The notes under the pieces are model-generated. The model did no database searches, was not told the DNA's origin, and saw nothing but the letters and a program-made list of their open reading frames with translations. From contig CAIVPZ010000091.1 of NCBI GenBank assembly GCA_903907955.1, forward strand, positions 1 to 64,000: 64,000 nt of DNA, in the 5' to 3' direction. This document shows, piece by piece, positions 47,124-57,885 of this stretch. The stretch is from an uncultured Acetobacteraceae bacterium. GTDB lineage: Bacteria; Pseudomonadota; Alphaproteobacteria; Acetobacterales; Acetobacteraceae. The position numbers and the translations under genes were made by a program. The first letter of the stretch is position 1. Every line of letters starts with the position of its first letter.

Positions 47124-47294
47124 CTCGATGCCGAGGCGGGAGCGCGGGCGCGCGAGAACGTTCAACGGGCTGGACGCAATACAACCATCCGGAAAGTATC
47201 GGATGCGGCGCACCCGGGTGCAAGCGTCCCGGTTGCGGCTGACGCGCCGGGACGTGGGCGCTATCCTGGGCTGCAAGCCGGAGGCCGCAAAGAC

Positions 47295-47984
47295 ATGACC
47301 GTCACGCTGTATGACCTCGCCGGCGCCGACCCGGCGCTGCGGTTCAGCCCGTATTGCTGGCGCGCGCGGCTGGCGCTGGCGCACAAGGGGCTGACCGTCG
47401 AAACCGTGCCCTGGCGCTTCACCGAGAAGGACCGGCTGAAATTCTCCGGCCAGGGCCGGGTGCCGGTGATCATCGACGGCGGCCGTGTGGTGGCGGATTC
47501 CTGGGCGATCGCCGAATATCTGGAGGATTCCTATCCGGATCGCGCCAGCCTGTTCGGCGGCGCCGGCGGCCGGGCGCAGGCGCGGTTCATCAACGCCTGG
47601 GCGGATGCGATCGTCCATCCGGGCATCGCCCGTCTGGTGGTGCGCGATATCCTCGACGTGGTGGCGCCGCAGGACCGCGACTATTTCCGCAGCAGCCGCG
47701 AGCGCGCGTTCGGCACCACCCTGGAAGCGGTGGTGGAGGGGCGGGCGGACCGGCTGGAGGCGTGGCGGGCGGTGCTGGCGCCGGTGCGGCTGGTGCTGCG
47801 GGCGCAGCCGTTCCTGGGAGGGCAGGGGCCGGGCTATGCCGACCACATCCTGTTCGGCAGCCTGCAATGGCCCCGCTGCGTCAGTTCGTTTGCGCTGCTG
47901 GCGGCGGACGACCCGGTGGCGGGCTGGTTCGCGCGGGTGGGCGCGCTCTATGGCGGATTGGGCGCGGCGGCGCGCACGGTCTGA
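47295..47984 (+). CDS. Glutathione S-transferase family protein
   Basis: 229 residues. Thioredoxin-like N-terminal domain (LYDLAGADPALRFSPYCWRARLALAHKGL, GRVPVIIDGGRVVADSWAIAEYLEDSYP) and a helical C-terminal domain (RFINAWADAIVHPGIARL; GQGPGYADHILFGSLQW). The SPYCWR loop puts Ser/Cys at the usual catalytic spot, as in the beta-etherase/maleylacetoacetate-like GST groups; substrate unknown. Its last 37 bases overlap the convergent pcp gene. Confidence 0.88.
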   Translation: MTVTLYDLAGADPALRFSPYCWRARLALAHKGLTVETVPWRFTEKDRLKFSGQGRVPVIIDGGRVVADSWAIAEYLEDSYPDRASLFGGAGGRAQARFINAWADAIVHPGIARLVVRDILDVVAPQDRDYFRSSRERAFGTTLEAVVEGRADRLEAWRAVLAPVRLVLRAQPFLGGQGPGYADHILFGSLQWPRCVSSFALLAADDPVAGWFARVGALYGGLGAAARTV

Positions 47985-48610
47985 TCCCCGGCGATCGCAC
48001 GGATTGCCGTGCGCAGCGCCGCCACCAGCGTTGCCGCCGGCATGCTGGGCTGGCCGGGATGACGGACGACCTGCCCGGGCAGAAACGGCATGTGCAGGAA
48101 GCCGCAGCGCATGCCCGGATAGGCGGTCGCGGCCAGATGGCAGAGCAGGTACAGCGTGTGGTTGCACAGATGGGTGCCGGCGGTGTTGGAGACATGCGCC
48201 GGCACGCCCGCCTGCCGCAGCGCGGCGGCCATCGCCTTGACCGGGAGGCCGGAAAAATAGGCCGCCGGCCCGCCCGCGATCACCGGCACCTCCGCGGGCT
48301 GCGCGCCGTCGTTGTCGGGAATGGCGAAGTCGTTGACGTTGATGCCGATACGCTCGACCGAGACCTCCGCCCGTCCGCCGGCCTGGCCGGTGGCGATCAC
48401 CACGTCCGGCCGGTGGCGCGCCACCATGTCCCGCAGCGCCGGCGGTGCGCGGCGGTGCGAAACCGGCAGGATCCCGGTGTGCAGCACAATGCCCGGCGGC
48501 GGCTCGGCGGCCAGGCCCAGCACGGCCTGCATCGAGGGGTTCACGACCTCGCCGCCGAACGGCTCGAAGCCGGTGACGAGGAGGCGCAGAAGGGGGCGCG
48601 GCGTGGGCAT
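47948..48610 (-). CDS. pcp: Pyroglutamyl-peptidase I (peptidase C15)
   Basis: 220 residues: LVTGFEPFGGEVVNPS at the start, catalytic Glu86 in SVERIGIN, Cys149 in SNTAGTHLCN and His173 in GFLHMPFLP, equivalent to Glu81/Cys144/His168 of known PCPs. Removes N-terminal pyroglutamate from peptides. The ATG shares its first base with the cupin gene stop (TGATG), so the two are coupled. Confidence 0.94.
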   Translation of the reverse strand: MPTPRPLLRLLVTGFEPFGGEVVNPSMQAVLGLAAEPPPGIVLHTGILPVSHRRAPPALRDMVARHRPDVVIATGQAGGRAEVSVERIGINVNDFAIPDNDGAQPAEVPVIAGGPAAYFSGLPVKAMAAALRQAGVPAHVSNTAGTHLCNHTLYLLCHLAATAYPGMRCGFLHMPFLPGQVVRHPGQPSMPAATLVAALRTAIRAIAGDQTVRAAAPNPP

Positions 48611-48930
48611 CAGCCGGGGTAGTGCACCGCCAGCCACACCGCCGGCGGGTCGGACGATGCGCAGGCCACCCGGTGGCGGGCGTGGGCGGGGATGGTGAGG
48701 TGATCGCCGGCGCGCAACCGCACGCGGCGCAAGTCGGCGAACTCCAGCGTCGCGTCGCCCTGCAGCAGGGCCACCCATTCCGGCCGGTCCTGGTCGTACC
48801 AGAACCCGGGCGGGCTGGCATGGCCGCAGGAGACGATGCGTTCGATGCGCACCCCGGCGCCGGCGGCCAGCTCAAGGGTTTCTTCCTCCGGCAGGCCGGT
48901 CGGCACCGCCGCGAACAGGTTGGCCGTCAC
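48610..48930 (-). CDS. Cupin domain protein
   Basis: 106 residues from a GTG at 48930, whose GTGA overlaps the stop of the DUF2237 gene. A single cupin fold: ERIVSCGHASPPGFWYDQDRPEWVALLQGDATLEF (motif 1 with few metal His), LRAGDHLTIPAHARHRV (motif 2). Part of a coupled DUF2237-cupin-pcp trio; likely a small-molecule-binding protein, function unknown. Longer frames starting at 48972 fall inside the DUF2237 gene. Confidence 0.85.
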   Translation of the reverse strand: MTANLFAAVPTGLPEEETLELAAGAGVRIERIVSCGHASPPGFWYDQDRPEWVALLQGDATLEFADLRRVRLRAGDHLTIPAHARHRVACASSDPPAVWLAVHYPG

Positions 48931-49337
48931 GGCGGTGGCGTGGCGTGACGCCTGAGGTCCTCCAGGCTGCAATGGCGCAGCGCCCCCTCATGGGTTGCTT
49001 CCAGTACCACCTTCGGTGCCTGGCCGGCTTCCAGCGCTTCCTGCCAGCGCGGCGCGCACAGGCACCAGCGGTCGCCCGGCCGCAGGCCCGGGAAGCCGGC
49101 GGCCGGGTAGGGGGTGGACAGGTCGTTGCCGGCGCGCTTGCTGAAGGCCAGGAAGCCGGCGGTCATCACCACGCATACGGTATGGCTGCCGAGGTCCTCG
49201 GGGCTGGTGTCGCAGCACCCGTTGCGGAAAAACCCGGTGACCGGCGCCAGCGAACACGGTGCCAACGGCCCGCCCAGCACATTGCGGGACGCCCGCCGCC
49301 CGCCCCCGCCACCTTCACCGGTATCATCAAACGGCAT
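48927..49337 (-). CDS. DUF2237 family protein
   Basis: 136 residues with the family pattern NVLGGPLAPCSLAPVTGFFRNGCCDTSPEDLGSHTVC, FLAFSKRAGNDLSTP and RWCLCAPRWQEAL; conserved Cys residues suggest metal or redox binding. DUF2237 proteins are cytoplasmic and uncharacterised. First gene of the coupled DUF2237-cupin-pcp set; the dispersed repeat copy B lies just upstream. Confidence 0.9.
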   Translation of the reverse strand: MPFDDTGEGGGGGRRASRNVLGGPLAPCSLAPVTGFFRNGCCDTSPEDLGSHTVCVVMTAGFLAFSKRAGNDLSTPYPAAGFPGLRPGDRWCLCAPRWQEALEAGQAPKVVLEATHEGALRHCSLEDLRRHATPPP

Positions 49338-49365
49338 TGTAACCCCCTTGATTTTCTTAATGAAC

Positions 49366-49418
49366 GGGGTGCAGGGGGCGACCGCCCCCTGCCGGGTCCA
49401 GGGCAGCGCCCTGGCCTT
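49366..49418. repeat. Dispersed double-hairpin intergenic repeat, copy B
   Basis: GCAGGGGGC (49371-49379) pairs with GCCCCCTGC (49384-49392), and CCAGGGC with GCCCTGG (second hairpin, ending near 49414), then CCTT. Nearly identical in plan to copy A at 34886; the first stem differs by compensating changes. Located eight bases after the stop of the minus-strand lipoprotein gene. Confidence 0.8.
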
Positions 49419-49426
49419 GCCTCACG

Positions 49427-49753
49427 TCAAAGCCAATGCGCCGGCAACCAGATCCACCCCCCGTTCTCAAGCGCCCAGAACCCAGGCTGCCACTGGTTGC
49501 CGTGCTGGCCGCGGGGCACATAGCGCCCCTCCCGCCAAGTATAGCGCAGCCCGTTCCAGTCCCAATGGCCGGGCTGCCAGATCAGTTCGTCCTCGGTGAC
49601 CGGCGGCAAGGGGATGGTCTCGGCGGGGGCTGGCGGCGGGCCGGCGGGCGGCGGCCCGGGGCCGTTGACGGCCGGGACGGCGCAGCCCGCCAGCAGCAGC
49701 ATGCCACCGGCCAGGGCGGGGAAGAACAGGCGGCGGGATCGACCCAGGTGCAT
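49427..49753 (-). CDS. YXWGXW-type repeat lipoprotein
   Basis: 108 residues. Type II signal with lipobox LLAGC (about residue 24), a Pro-rich spacer, and two W-rich repeats (LIWQPGHWDWNGLRYTWREG, QWQPGFWALENGGWIWLPAHW) like the YXWGXW repeats of small envelope proteins. Probably anchored in a membrane; function unknown. Confidence 0.85.
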   Translation of the reverse strand: MHLGRSRRLFFPALAGGMLLLAGCAVPAVNGPGPPPAGPPPAPAETIPLPPVTEDELIWQPGHWDWNGLRYTWREGRYVPRGQHGNQWQPGFWALENGGWIWLPAHWL

Positions 49754-49786
49754 CGTTGGTTGCCTCCGTGTGCGCGCGACGCTGGA

Positions 49787-51400
<1,614 letters not shown>

Positions 51401-51734
51401 GCGGGGCTGGGCATAGCCGGGATGGCGGGCCGCGTGGGTTGGCGGCCGGCGGGAATCCTACAGTATCTGCGCGGCGAGCGGGACTCCGGGATGGCGCTTG
51501 TCCGGCGCCGCTTCGGTTGGTAACAATACGGTGGCATGTCCTGCACGGAAGGGGCGCGCGAACAGGCAGACGCAAGCTGGGTGCGTACCGCAACGCCTGT
51601 GCTGCCGCTCGTGCTGGAGCGCGACGGTCCCGGTTCGCAAATCCTTGCTCCCACTATCGCCGCCGGATTGCAGGCGCTGCCCACGTTTGCACCCCGTCTT
51701 TCGCGTTCCTTTCGAACTTGAGGATTGCGTTAAT
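51401..51734. other. Intergenic region before the glycan genes
   Basis: 334 bp between the divergent dehydrogenase and the glycosyltransferase-like gene. No convincing ORF in either strand. GC content falls towards 51735, where the AT-rich gene begins. No hairpin terminator is evident. Confidence 0.4.
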
Positions 51735-52643
51735 ATGTTGATCAATCCCAGCCAGGCGCACCAAGCCAGACTGCTCGTTGCGATAACATTTCATTATCGC
51801 AAGCAGCGTCTGCAATACCTGTTTCAGGTCATCAAGTCGCTCAGCTGCTTTCCGATCGCTGCCCTCGACATCGTCGTGGCGACGAACACGATTCAGGCTG
51901 AGGAAATCGAGTCGATCAAACGGATGTGCGGGCCGTTGGTCGGCTTTGCGATGGAATCATCGACTTGTTTCAAGAGCATTGAGGTGCGCAGCTTTCCCGG
52001 TTTGATCAACCCACTCCATTTGCCATGGGCACACAAGCACCTGATACTTGATCAATTTCTGAATGCCGGTGGCGAATATACGCATTATTTATACTTGGAG
52101 GGCGACATTGAGTTTTCGTTCACGAACTTTCTTTATTTTCTGAAATACAGACCGCCGCTTCGCCGGCTTGGTCTGTTGCCATCTTTTCTGCGGGTCGAAT
52201 ACGGCTTTGCGGATGACCAGTTATATTGTACAGATCAGGTTGGGATCGTAAGGACGGATAACCGGCCGGTTGTCAAACTGGATGGGCTCTGGTTCGTCAA
52301 CGTGGATAATCCGTACAATGCAATGTTCATGCTCGATGACGAGCTGGCACGCGAGTACGTTACCAGCCGCTCGTTTGGCATGGAAACAAGCAGCGATGTG
52401 CATCGCTGGGACGTCCGCGAACGGGCCGCGATGGGTTTGTGCTTCGAGAATGTGCCAAACGGGTTTTTCAGCAGATACGTGATCCCGATAAACCCGATCG
52501 ATCGTACGGTGCCAAGCTTCAGCTACCTCTACCACACCCCAAACAATTACGCGAATGACCCTGACGGACCTTTCGGAAAAATCCTCATGACACGGCTTTT
52601 CTTGCCTGGCGGTCGATCGGCGGTCGCCGCGCAGACGCTGTAG
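51735..52643 (+). CDS. Glycosyltransferase-like hypothetical protein, low GC
   Basis: 302 residues from the ATG at 51735. The middle shows HYLYLEGDIEFSFTNFLYFLKYRPPL, a layout like the DxD region of nucleotide-sugar transferases, but no family signature is definite. GC content is near 50% against about 70% around it, so the gene was probably acquired. It precedes the GT61/GT2 fusion by 49 bp on the same strand, which supports a role in glycan synthesis. Confidence 0.6.
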   Translation: MLINPSQAHQARLLVAITFHYRKQRLQYLFQVIKSLSCFPIAALDIVVATNTIQAEEIESIKRMCGPLVGFAMESSTCFKSIEVRSFPGLINPLHLPWAHKHLILDQFLNAGGEYTHYLYLEGDIEFSFTNFLYFLKYRPPLRRLGLLPSFLRVEYGFADDQLYCTDQVGIVRTDNRPVVKLDGLWFVNVDNPYNAMFMLDDELAREYVTSRSFGMETSSDVHRWDVRERAAMGLCFENVPNGFFSRYVIPINPIDRTVPSFSYLYHTPNNYANDPDGPFGKILMTRLFLPGGRSAVAAQTL

Positions 52644-52692
52644 TTTGCCGTTCGACGGGCTGTGTCCGCCAGGGAATGTCCGGATTAGGGGA

Positions 52693-55503
52693 ATGGCTGG
52701 TCATTTGACGTCATCAGGGTCTCCCGACGTGGCGCCGGCGTGGCCGGGACCTCCCGCGCGCCTCGGCCGCCAGGATATCGTTGCCGGCACGCCATTGGCC
52801 TATGCCGGTCCCAACGCCACCATCAATTTCCGCGACATCGCCGATCTGGATCTGCTTGGGGCGATCGCCGAACCGCACCGGCTGCTTCTGGGGTTGCCCA
52901 TGCGCAGCCACCCGCCGGCGCCGCTGTTCAACGCCGCGGCGCTGCCGGAGCGTGTCATCGCCGACCACGTCAGCCGCCGTCTGGTGCCGGGGCCGGAGTT
53001 CTGCGGCGTCACCGGGCACGAACTCGGCGGCTTTGGCCTGTTGCAGCAGGGAGGGCGCGTGTTCGTCGACGACCGGGTGCAGCCGGAAGGCTTCAACCGG
53101 CTGATCGAGCCGCACACGATGCCCGCCCACTGGGCCGGCAGCATCTGCTCACCGGCTGCCGAGATCATCGAGACCGACACGCCGGTGGGGGTGGCGCTGA
53201 ACGCCCACCTGGTGTGGGGGCACTTCCTGCTGGAGATGCTGGCGCGCGTGCATCTGCTCGCGCAGATGCGCGCGCTCGGCCATCCGGTTCCGATCGCCGT
53301 CCCGAGCGACAGCCCCGCCTGGATACGGGCGTTCATATCGCTGTATTTCGCCGAGGGCGAAACGCTGGCCTACGATTCCCAGCGACAGCGGGTGCGTGCG
53401 CCCTGCTTCGTGCTGCCCGGCATGATGATGCATCACTATCATTTCCACCCGGCACTGAACCCGATGGTGGACGAGTTGCTGGCGCGGATTGTTGGCCCAG
53501 GCAGGCTCCCGGCGGACCGGCCGCGGCGCATCTATCTGTCGCGCAGCCGGCATGCCTGCGGATCGCACGCGATCGCCAACGAGCCCGAGGTGGAAGCTGT
53601 ATTGGCCGATCTCGGCTTCACCATCCTGCATCCCCAGGAGCTGCCGTTGCGCACGCAACTGGCGATATACGCCGGTGCGGACTGCATCGTCTCGCAGTTC
53701 AGTTCGGCGGCGCACAACGCGCTGTTCGCGCCGCGCGGAACCCCGGTGTTCTGCTTCGGCTGGATGAACCGCTGCCAGTCCGGTATCGCGGCGTTGCGCG
53801 GCCAGCCGCTGGCCTACCTGAAGCCCGGCGGCAGCGACCTGATCTATCCGCCGGCGCAGCGGGAGCCGGGAATATTCCGCTTGCGCGTCGATTGCGCCGA
53901 ACTGGCGCGCGCGTTGCCTGCCTTCCTGCGCTTTGCCGAGCAATGGCGCGCGGCGCGGGCGGATGCGCCGACACCGGAGCGGACGGTCGCGACCGCGGCC
54001 GTTCCGCCCCTTGCAACCGGGACCTCCCGGGTGCCTTTGCCGTTCCCGGGGGGTGACCACATGACGAGCTCTGGCGCGACGACGCGGCGTGATCCGGACA
54101 TCCTGGCGCACATCCAGAACGTGGGCGACGAATGGTTCGCTGCCGGCGGATGGGTCGGGAAGGCGGGATCGAACCGGTGCATCGAGGGGTTTGCGATCGG
54201 CAGGCGCGGAGACATCGGAGCAATCGAACTGCGATATCGCGTCATCCAGGGTGATGGATCGCTTTCGGACTGGTCCGACCGCGGGCGTTTTTGTGGAACC
54301 CGCGGACAGAACCGACCCATCCATGGATTCTGTATTGAACTCCTGGGCGGCACCGCTGACGAATTCGACTGCAGTTATGACGGCATCTTCGCTGACGGCG
54401 TCAGCGTGGGGCTGGTTCGCCAACCGGCGGTCTGCCGCAGCGCCGGCCTTGCGCCGCTGGAGGCGTTCAGGATCAGGCTGTATCGGCGCGACGGGACGCT
54501 GCCCGATCAGAGCCGTGGCCGTTGCCAGGTTTCGGGGGGCAATGGGAGACTGGTCGCCATCACCCGCATCCTCAACGAGGCGGACATCGTGGAGGCATTC
54601 GTCCGCCATACCGCCGCGCTGGTGGACCATCATATTCTGCTCGACAATGGCAGCACTGACGGCACGCTCGATATCCTGGAGGCGCTGCGCACCGAAGGTC
54701 TGAGTCTGGAAGTCCATCACAGTGCCGAGGTCGCCTTCGCCGAGTCGGCGCAGAACAATATCCTCTTCCGCCTGGCTGCCGGAGCGCGCGGCGCGGATTG
54801 GGTGCTGCCGTTGGATACGGACGAGTTCATCGATGCGCGTGGCGAGGCTGGCGGGCTGCGGGCGGCGCTGCATGCGGATGCGCCGGACGCATTCAAGGTC
54901 CGCGTGCGCGAATACATTGCTACTCCGCAGGATGATGCGGCCGAAGCGCTGGTCCTGTCGCGCATCACCCGGGCGCGCGCGCCCACCGACAACATGAAGG
55001 TCATTGCCCGCGGCAGCCTGCTGGACCGTGGCGCGGACCTGCAGCCTGGCGGGCATGGCATCCAGGTGAGGGGCGAGGAAGTTCCGTGGCTGGTGCTGGA
55101 GAGGGTGGTCTATGCCCATTACGCCGTTCGCTCGCCGTGGCAGTGGATCACCAAGTTCGTCATCGGGTGGTCGAAGGTGCTGGCGGCCGGGTCGGGCACG
55201 GTCGCCCGCGGCTACAGCGACCATTATCGGGAGCCGTTCCGCATATTGAAGGCGGCACCGGCGCAAATCCTGCGCAATGCCTCCTGCATGGCGTTCCGGG
55301 ATGACGTGACCGGATTGACGTCCGATCCGCTGCCGTATCTCGGCGCCCCGCTCCGCTTTACCCCTCCGGTTGATCATGCAATGCGGGCCGTGGCAGCGCT
55401 GATGACACATCTGGAATCCCTGTCGTTACGGCACGGCGAACTGGCCGAAACCGAGGCCGGCAGGGCGTTCCTTGCCGTGCGGAACGGCGGCACTGCGGGG
55501 TAG
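52693..55503 (+). CDS. GT61 / ChW-like / GT2 fusion glycosyltransferase
   Basis: 936 residues. Region 160-420 is a GT61 (DUF563) domain: VALNAHLVWGHFLLEMLARV, RRIYLSRSRHACG, NEPEVEAVLADLGFTILHP, IVSQFSSAAHNALFAP. Region 470-610 has two ChW-type units (IQNVGDEWFAAGGWVGKAGS; RYRVIQGDGSLSDWSDRGRF). Region 618-900 is a GT2-like domain: AITRILNEADIVEAFVRHTA, LLDNGSTDGTLDIL, and WVLPLDTDEFID with the metal DxD at 708-710. Probably assembles a surface polysaccharide; two transferase activities in one chain. The ATG at residue 457 (54061) has GGGGGGTGA in front and could give a separate GT2 product. ATG 52693 is preferred to the TTG at 52645. Confidence 0.85.
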   Translation: MAGHLTSSGSPDVAPAWPGPPARLGRQDIVAGTPLAYAGPNATINFRDIADLDLLGAIAEPHRLLLGLPMRSHPPAPLFNAAALPERVIADHVSRRLVPGPEFCGVTGHELGGFGLLQQGGRVFVDDRVQPEGFNRLIEPHTMPAHWAGSICSPAAEIIETDTPVGVALNAHLVWGHFLLEMLARVHLLAQMRALGHPVPIAVPSDSPAWIRAFISLYFAEGETLAYDSQRQRVRAPCFVLPGMMMHHYHFHPALNPMVDELLARIVGPGRLPADRPRRIYLSRSRHACGSHAIANEPEVEAVLADLGFTILHPQELPLRTQLAIYAGADCIVSQFSSAAHNALFAPRGTPVFCFGWMNRCQSGIAALRGQPLAYLKPGGSDLIYPPAQREPGIFRLRVDCAELARALPAFLRFAEQWRAARADAPTPERTVATAAVPPLATGTSRVPLPFPGGDHMTSSGATTRRDPDILAHIQNVGDEWFAAGGWVGKAGSNRCIEGFAIGRRGDIGAIELRYRVIQGDGSLSDWSDRGRFCGTRGQNRPIHGFCIELLGGTADEFDCSYDGIFADGVSVGLVRQPAVCRSAGLAPLEAFRIRLYRRDGTLPDQSRGRCQVSGGNGRLVAITRILNEADIVEAFVRHTAALVDHHILLDNGSTDGTLDILEALRTEGLSLEVHHSAEVAFAESAQNNILFRLAAGARGADWVLPLDTDEFIDARGEAGGLRAALHADAPDAFKVRVREYIATPQDDAAEALVLSRITRARAPTDNMKVIARGSLLDRGADLQPGGHGIQVRGEEVPWLVLERVVYAHYAVRSPWQWITKFVIGWSKVLAAGSGTVARGYSDHYREPFRILKAAPAQILRNASCMAFRDDVTGLTSDPLPYLGAPLRFTPPVDHAMRAVAALMTHLESLSLRHGELAETEAGRAFLAVRNGGTAG

Positions 55504-55602
55504 GATCGTTCTTGCTTCGGCGCAGGGCGACCTGCTCCGGCGGGACGTGCCGATGTTCGCATCAGCCTTGCAGCGGCCGGCTGCGGCGGCGATATCTGCG
55601 GC

Positions 55603-55953
55603 ATGACCGATCAGGACCGCAGAGCAACCCGGCCGGACGAGGCCATGCTGGTGTACGTCACCTGCCCCGACCTCGACGAGGCGCGGCGGATCGGTCGCGC
55701 GCTGGTGGAGGAAGGGCTGGCGGCCTGCGTCAACCTGCGCACCCATGAAACCATCCATCGCTGGCAGGGCGCGATCGAGCAGGGGCCGGAGGCGGCGCTG
55801 CTGGCGAAAACCACGCGCGCGGCGTACCCGGCGCTGGAGGCGCGGGTGCGGGCGCTGCATTCCTGTTCGGTTCCGTGCATCGTCGCCTGGACCGTCGATA
55901 CCGGTCTGCCCGAGTACCTGGACTGGATCGCCGCTTCGGTGACGGCCCGCTGA
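55603..55953 (+). CDS. cutA: Divalent cation tolerance protein CutA
   Basis: 116 residues: MLVYVTCPDLDEARRIGRALVEEGLAACVNL, then IHRWQGAIEQGPEAALLAKTTRAAYPALEARV and ALHSCSVPCIVAWTVDTGLPEYLDWI. Matches the CutA1 trimeric protein linked to metal tolerance. The stop shares one base with the KefB-type antiporter ATG (TGATG), so they are coupled. Confidence 0.93.
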   Translation: MTDQDRRATRPDEAMLVYVTCPDLDEARRIGRALVEEGLAACVNLRTHETIHRWQGAIEQGPEAALLAKTTRAAYPALEARVRALHSCSVPCIVAWTVDTGLPEYLDWIAASVTAR

Positions 55954-57773
55954 TGGAAGCGCATGTCGATCCCTTCGCCTTCAAGGAGGCGCTGATCGTG
56001 CTGGCTGCGGCCGGCGTGGTGATTCCGCTGTTTCACCGGCTGCGGGTTTCCCCCGTGCTGGGCTTCATGCTGGTTGGCATTGTGGTGGGTCCGTTCGGAC
56101 TGGGGCGCGCCGCCGCCGTGGCGCCCTGGCTCGGTGTCGTCACCTTTGGCGACCCGGCCTCGATCGCGCCGATCGCCGAGCTCGGCGTGGTCATGCTGCT
56201 GTTCATGATCGGGCTGGAACTGTCCTTCGAGCGGCTATGGGTGATGCGCCGCCTGGTGTTCGGCCTGGGCGCGTTGCAGGTGGCGGGCAGCGCGGCGGTG
56301 CTGGCCGGGCTCGCCCTGCTGGTCGGGTTGCCGCCGGCGGCGGCGCTGGTGGCGGGAATCGCCGGGGCGATGTCGTCCACCGCGGTGGTGATCCAGGTGC
56401 TGTCGGAGGAAAAGCGGCTGGGCACCGCACTCGGGCGGGTGTGCTTCGCCGTGCTGCTGTTCCAGGACCTCGCCATCGTGCCGGTGCTGCTGGCGATCGG
56501 CCTGCAGCGCGAGGCCAGCGCCGCCGGTGGCGGTGTGCTGGTGGCGCTGGCGGCGGTGAAGGCGGTGCTGGCGGTGGGCGCCATCGTCGCGCTTGGCCGG
56601 CTGGGGCTGCGCCCGCTGTTCCGCGGCGTCGCCCGCACCGGCAGCTCGGAGCTGTTCATGGCTGCCTCCCTGCTGGTGGTGCTGGCCTCCGCCGTCGCCA
56701 CCGCGGCGGCCGGGCTGTCGATGGCGCTCGGCGCGCTGATCGGCGGCCTGTTGCTGGCGGGCACGGAATTCCGCCGCCAGGTCGAGGTGACCATCGAGCC
56801 GTTCAAGGGGCTGCTGCTGGGGGTGTTCCTGATCGCCGTCGGCCTCGGTTTCGACCCGCTGCGGGTGATGGCGGCGCCGTGGACCACGCTGGGCGGGGCG
56901 GTGCTGCTGGTGGTGGTGAAGGCGGTGCTGATCGCCCCGGCGGCGCGCTTTTTCGGCCTGCCCTGGCCGACCGCGGTGCAGGCCGGTCTGCTGCTGGGGC
57001 CGGGCGGCGAGTTCGGCTTCGTGGTGCTGTCGGTGGCCTCGCAGGAGGGGCTGCTGCCGCGCGCGGTGGCCGACACCGCGCTGATCGCGGTGGCGCTGAG
57101 CATGGCGGCGATTCCGCTGCTGTCATTGATCGGCCGCCGCCACGCGCCCCGGCTTGCCCCCGCCCCGGTGGTGGACCCGGCGCTGCTGCCGCCGGAGGAG
57201 GGGGCCGGGGACGCGCGGGTGATCCTGGCCGGGTTTGGCCGGGTCGGGCAGACCGTGGCCGACATGCTGGAGGTGCACGCGATTCCCTATGTGGCGATCG
57301 ACCGCGATGCCGACCGGGTGGCGCGCAAGCGCCGTGCCGGCCGGCCGGTCTATTGGGGCAACATCGCCATGCCGGCGCTGCTGCGCCAGCTTGGCGTGGA
57401 CAGCGCGCGGGCGCTGGTGGTGACCTTCGACAACCGCCGCGCGGTGGACGAGCTGGTGGCCGCCGCGCGCGCCCAGCGGCCCGATCTGCTGATCGTCGCC
57501 CGTGCCCGCGACGCCGCCCATGCCGCGCACCTGTACCACATCGGCGTCTCCGATGCGGTGCCCGAGACCATGGAGGCCAGCCTGCAGCTTTCCGAGGCGG
57601 TGCTGGTGGATATCGGCATTCCGATGGGGCCGGTGATTGTCTCGATCCACGAGCAGCGGGCGGCATTTCAGGCGGCGATCAGGTCGGCGGCGCCGCAGGC
57701 GGATATTCGCCCGCTCGGACGACGCCGGCTGCGCGATGCGCGGCGGACGCCGGAGGCGAACACGGCGGAGTAG
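55953..57773 (+). CDS. KefB-type CPA2 cation:proton antiporter with RCK domain
   Basis: 606 residues. Na_H exchanger domain (about 10-380, 11-12 TM helices; GIAGAMSSTAVVIQVLSEEKRLGTALGRVCFAVLLFQDLAIVP is the core), then a TrkA-N/RCK domain (about 412-530) with GFGRVGQTVADMLEVHAIPYVAIDRDADRV. The pattern fits potassium-efflux antiporters of the KefB/KefC group, although glutathione gating is not provable here. Membrane protein; coupled to cutA. Confidence 0.92.
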   Translation: MEAHVDPFAFKEALIVLAAAGVVIPLFHRLRVSPVLGFMLVGIVVGPFGLGRAAAVAPWLGVVTFGDPASIAPIAELGVVMLLFMIGLELSFERLWVMRRLVFGLGALQVAGSAAVLAGLALLVGLPPAAALVAGIAGAMSSTAVVIQVLSEEKRLGTALGRVCFAVLLFQDLAIVPVLLAIGLQREASAAGGGVLVALAAVKAVLAVGAIVALGRLGLRPLFRGVARTGSSELFMAASLLVVLASAVATAAAGLSMALGALIGGLLLAGTEFRRQVEVTIEPFKGLLLGVFLIAVGLGFDPLRVMAAPWTTLGGAVLLVVVKAVLIAPAARFFGLPWPTAVQAGLLLGPGGEFGFVVLSVASQEGLLPRAVADTALIAVALSMAAIPLLSLIGRRHAPRLAPAPVVDPALLPPEEGAGDARVILAGFGRVGQTVADMLEVHAIPYVAIDRDADRVARKRRAGRPVYWGNIAMPALLRQLGVDSARALVVTFDNRRAVDELVAAARAQRPDLLIVARARDAAHAAHLYHIGVSDAVPETMEASLQLSEAVLVDIGIPMGPVIVSIHEQRAAFQAAIRSAAPQADIRPLGRRRLRDARRTPEANTAE

Positions 57774-57885
57774 GCGCAGTGCGGAGGCACGCGGTCCGGC
57801 GGCCGCGCCCCTGGCCTTCCCTGCTGAGCGGCGCTAGATCACCGCCCCGGCGTCAACCCTGTGCGCCGGCCCGGAGGGATGGTCC

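Noticed and set aside
51439-51741. Short plus-strand ORFs in the gap before the glycan genes
   Set aside because: They overlap the dehydrogenase leader, lack ribosome-binding sites and have no family features.
57774-57830. Another copy of the dispersed repeat before ubiM
   Set aside because: Only GCGCCCCTGGCCTTCC resembles it; the hairpins cannot be formed, so it was not counted.
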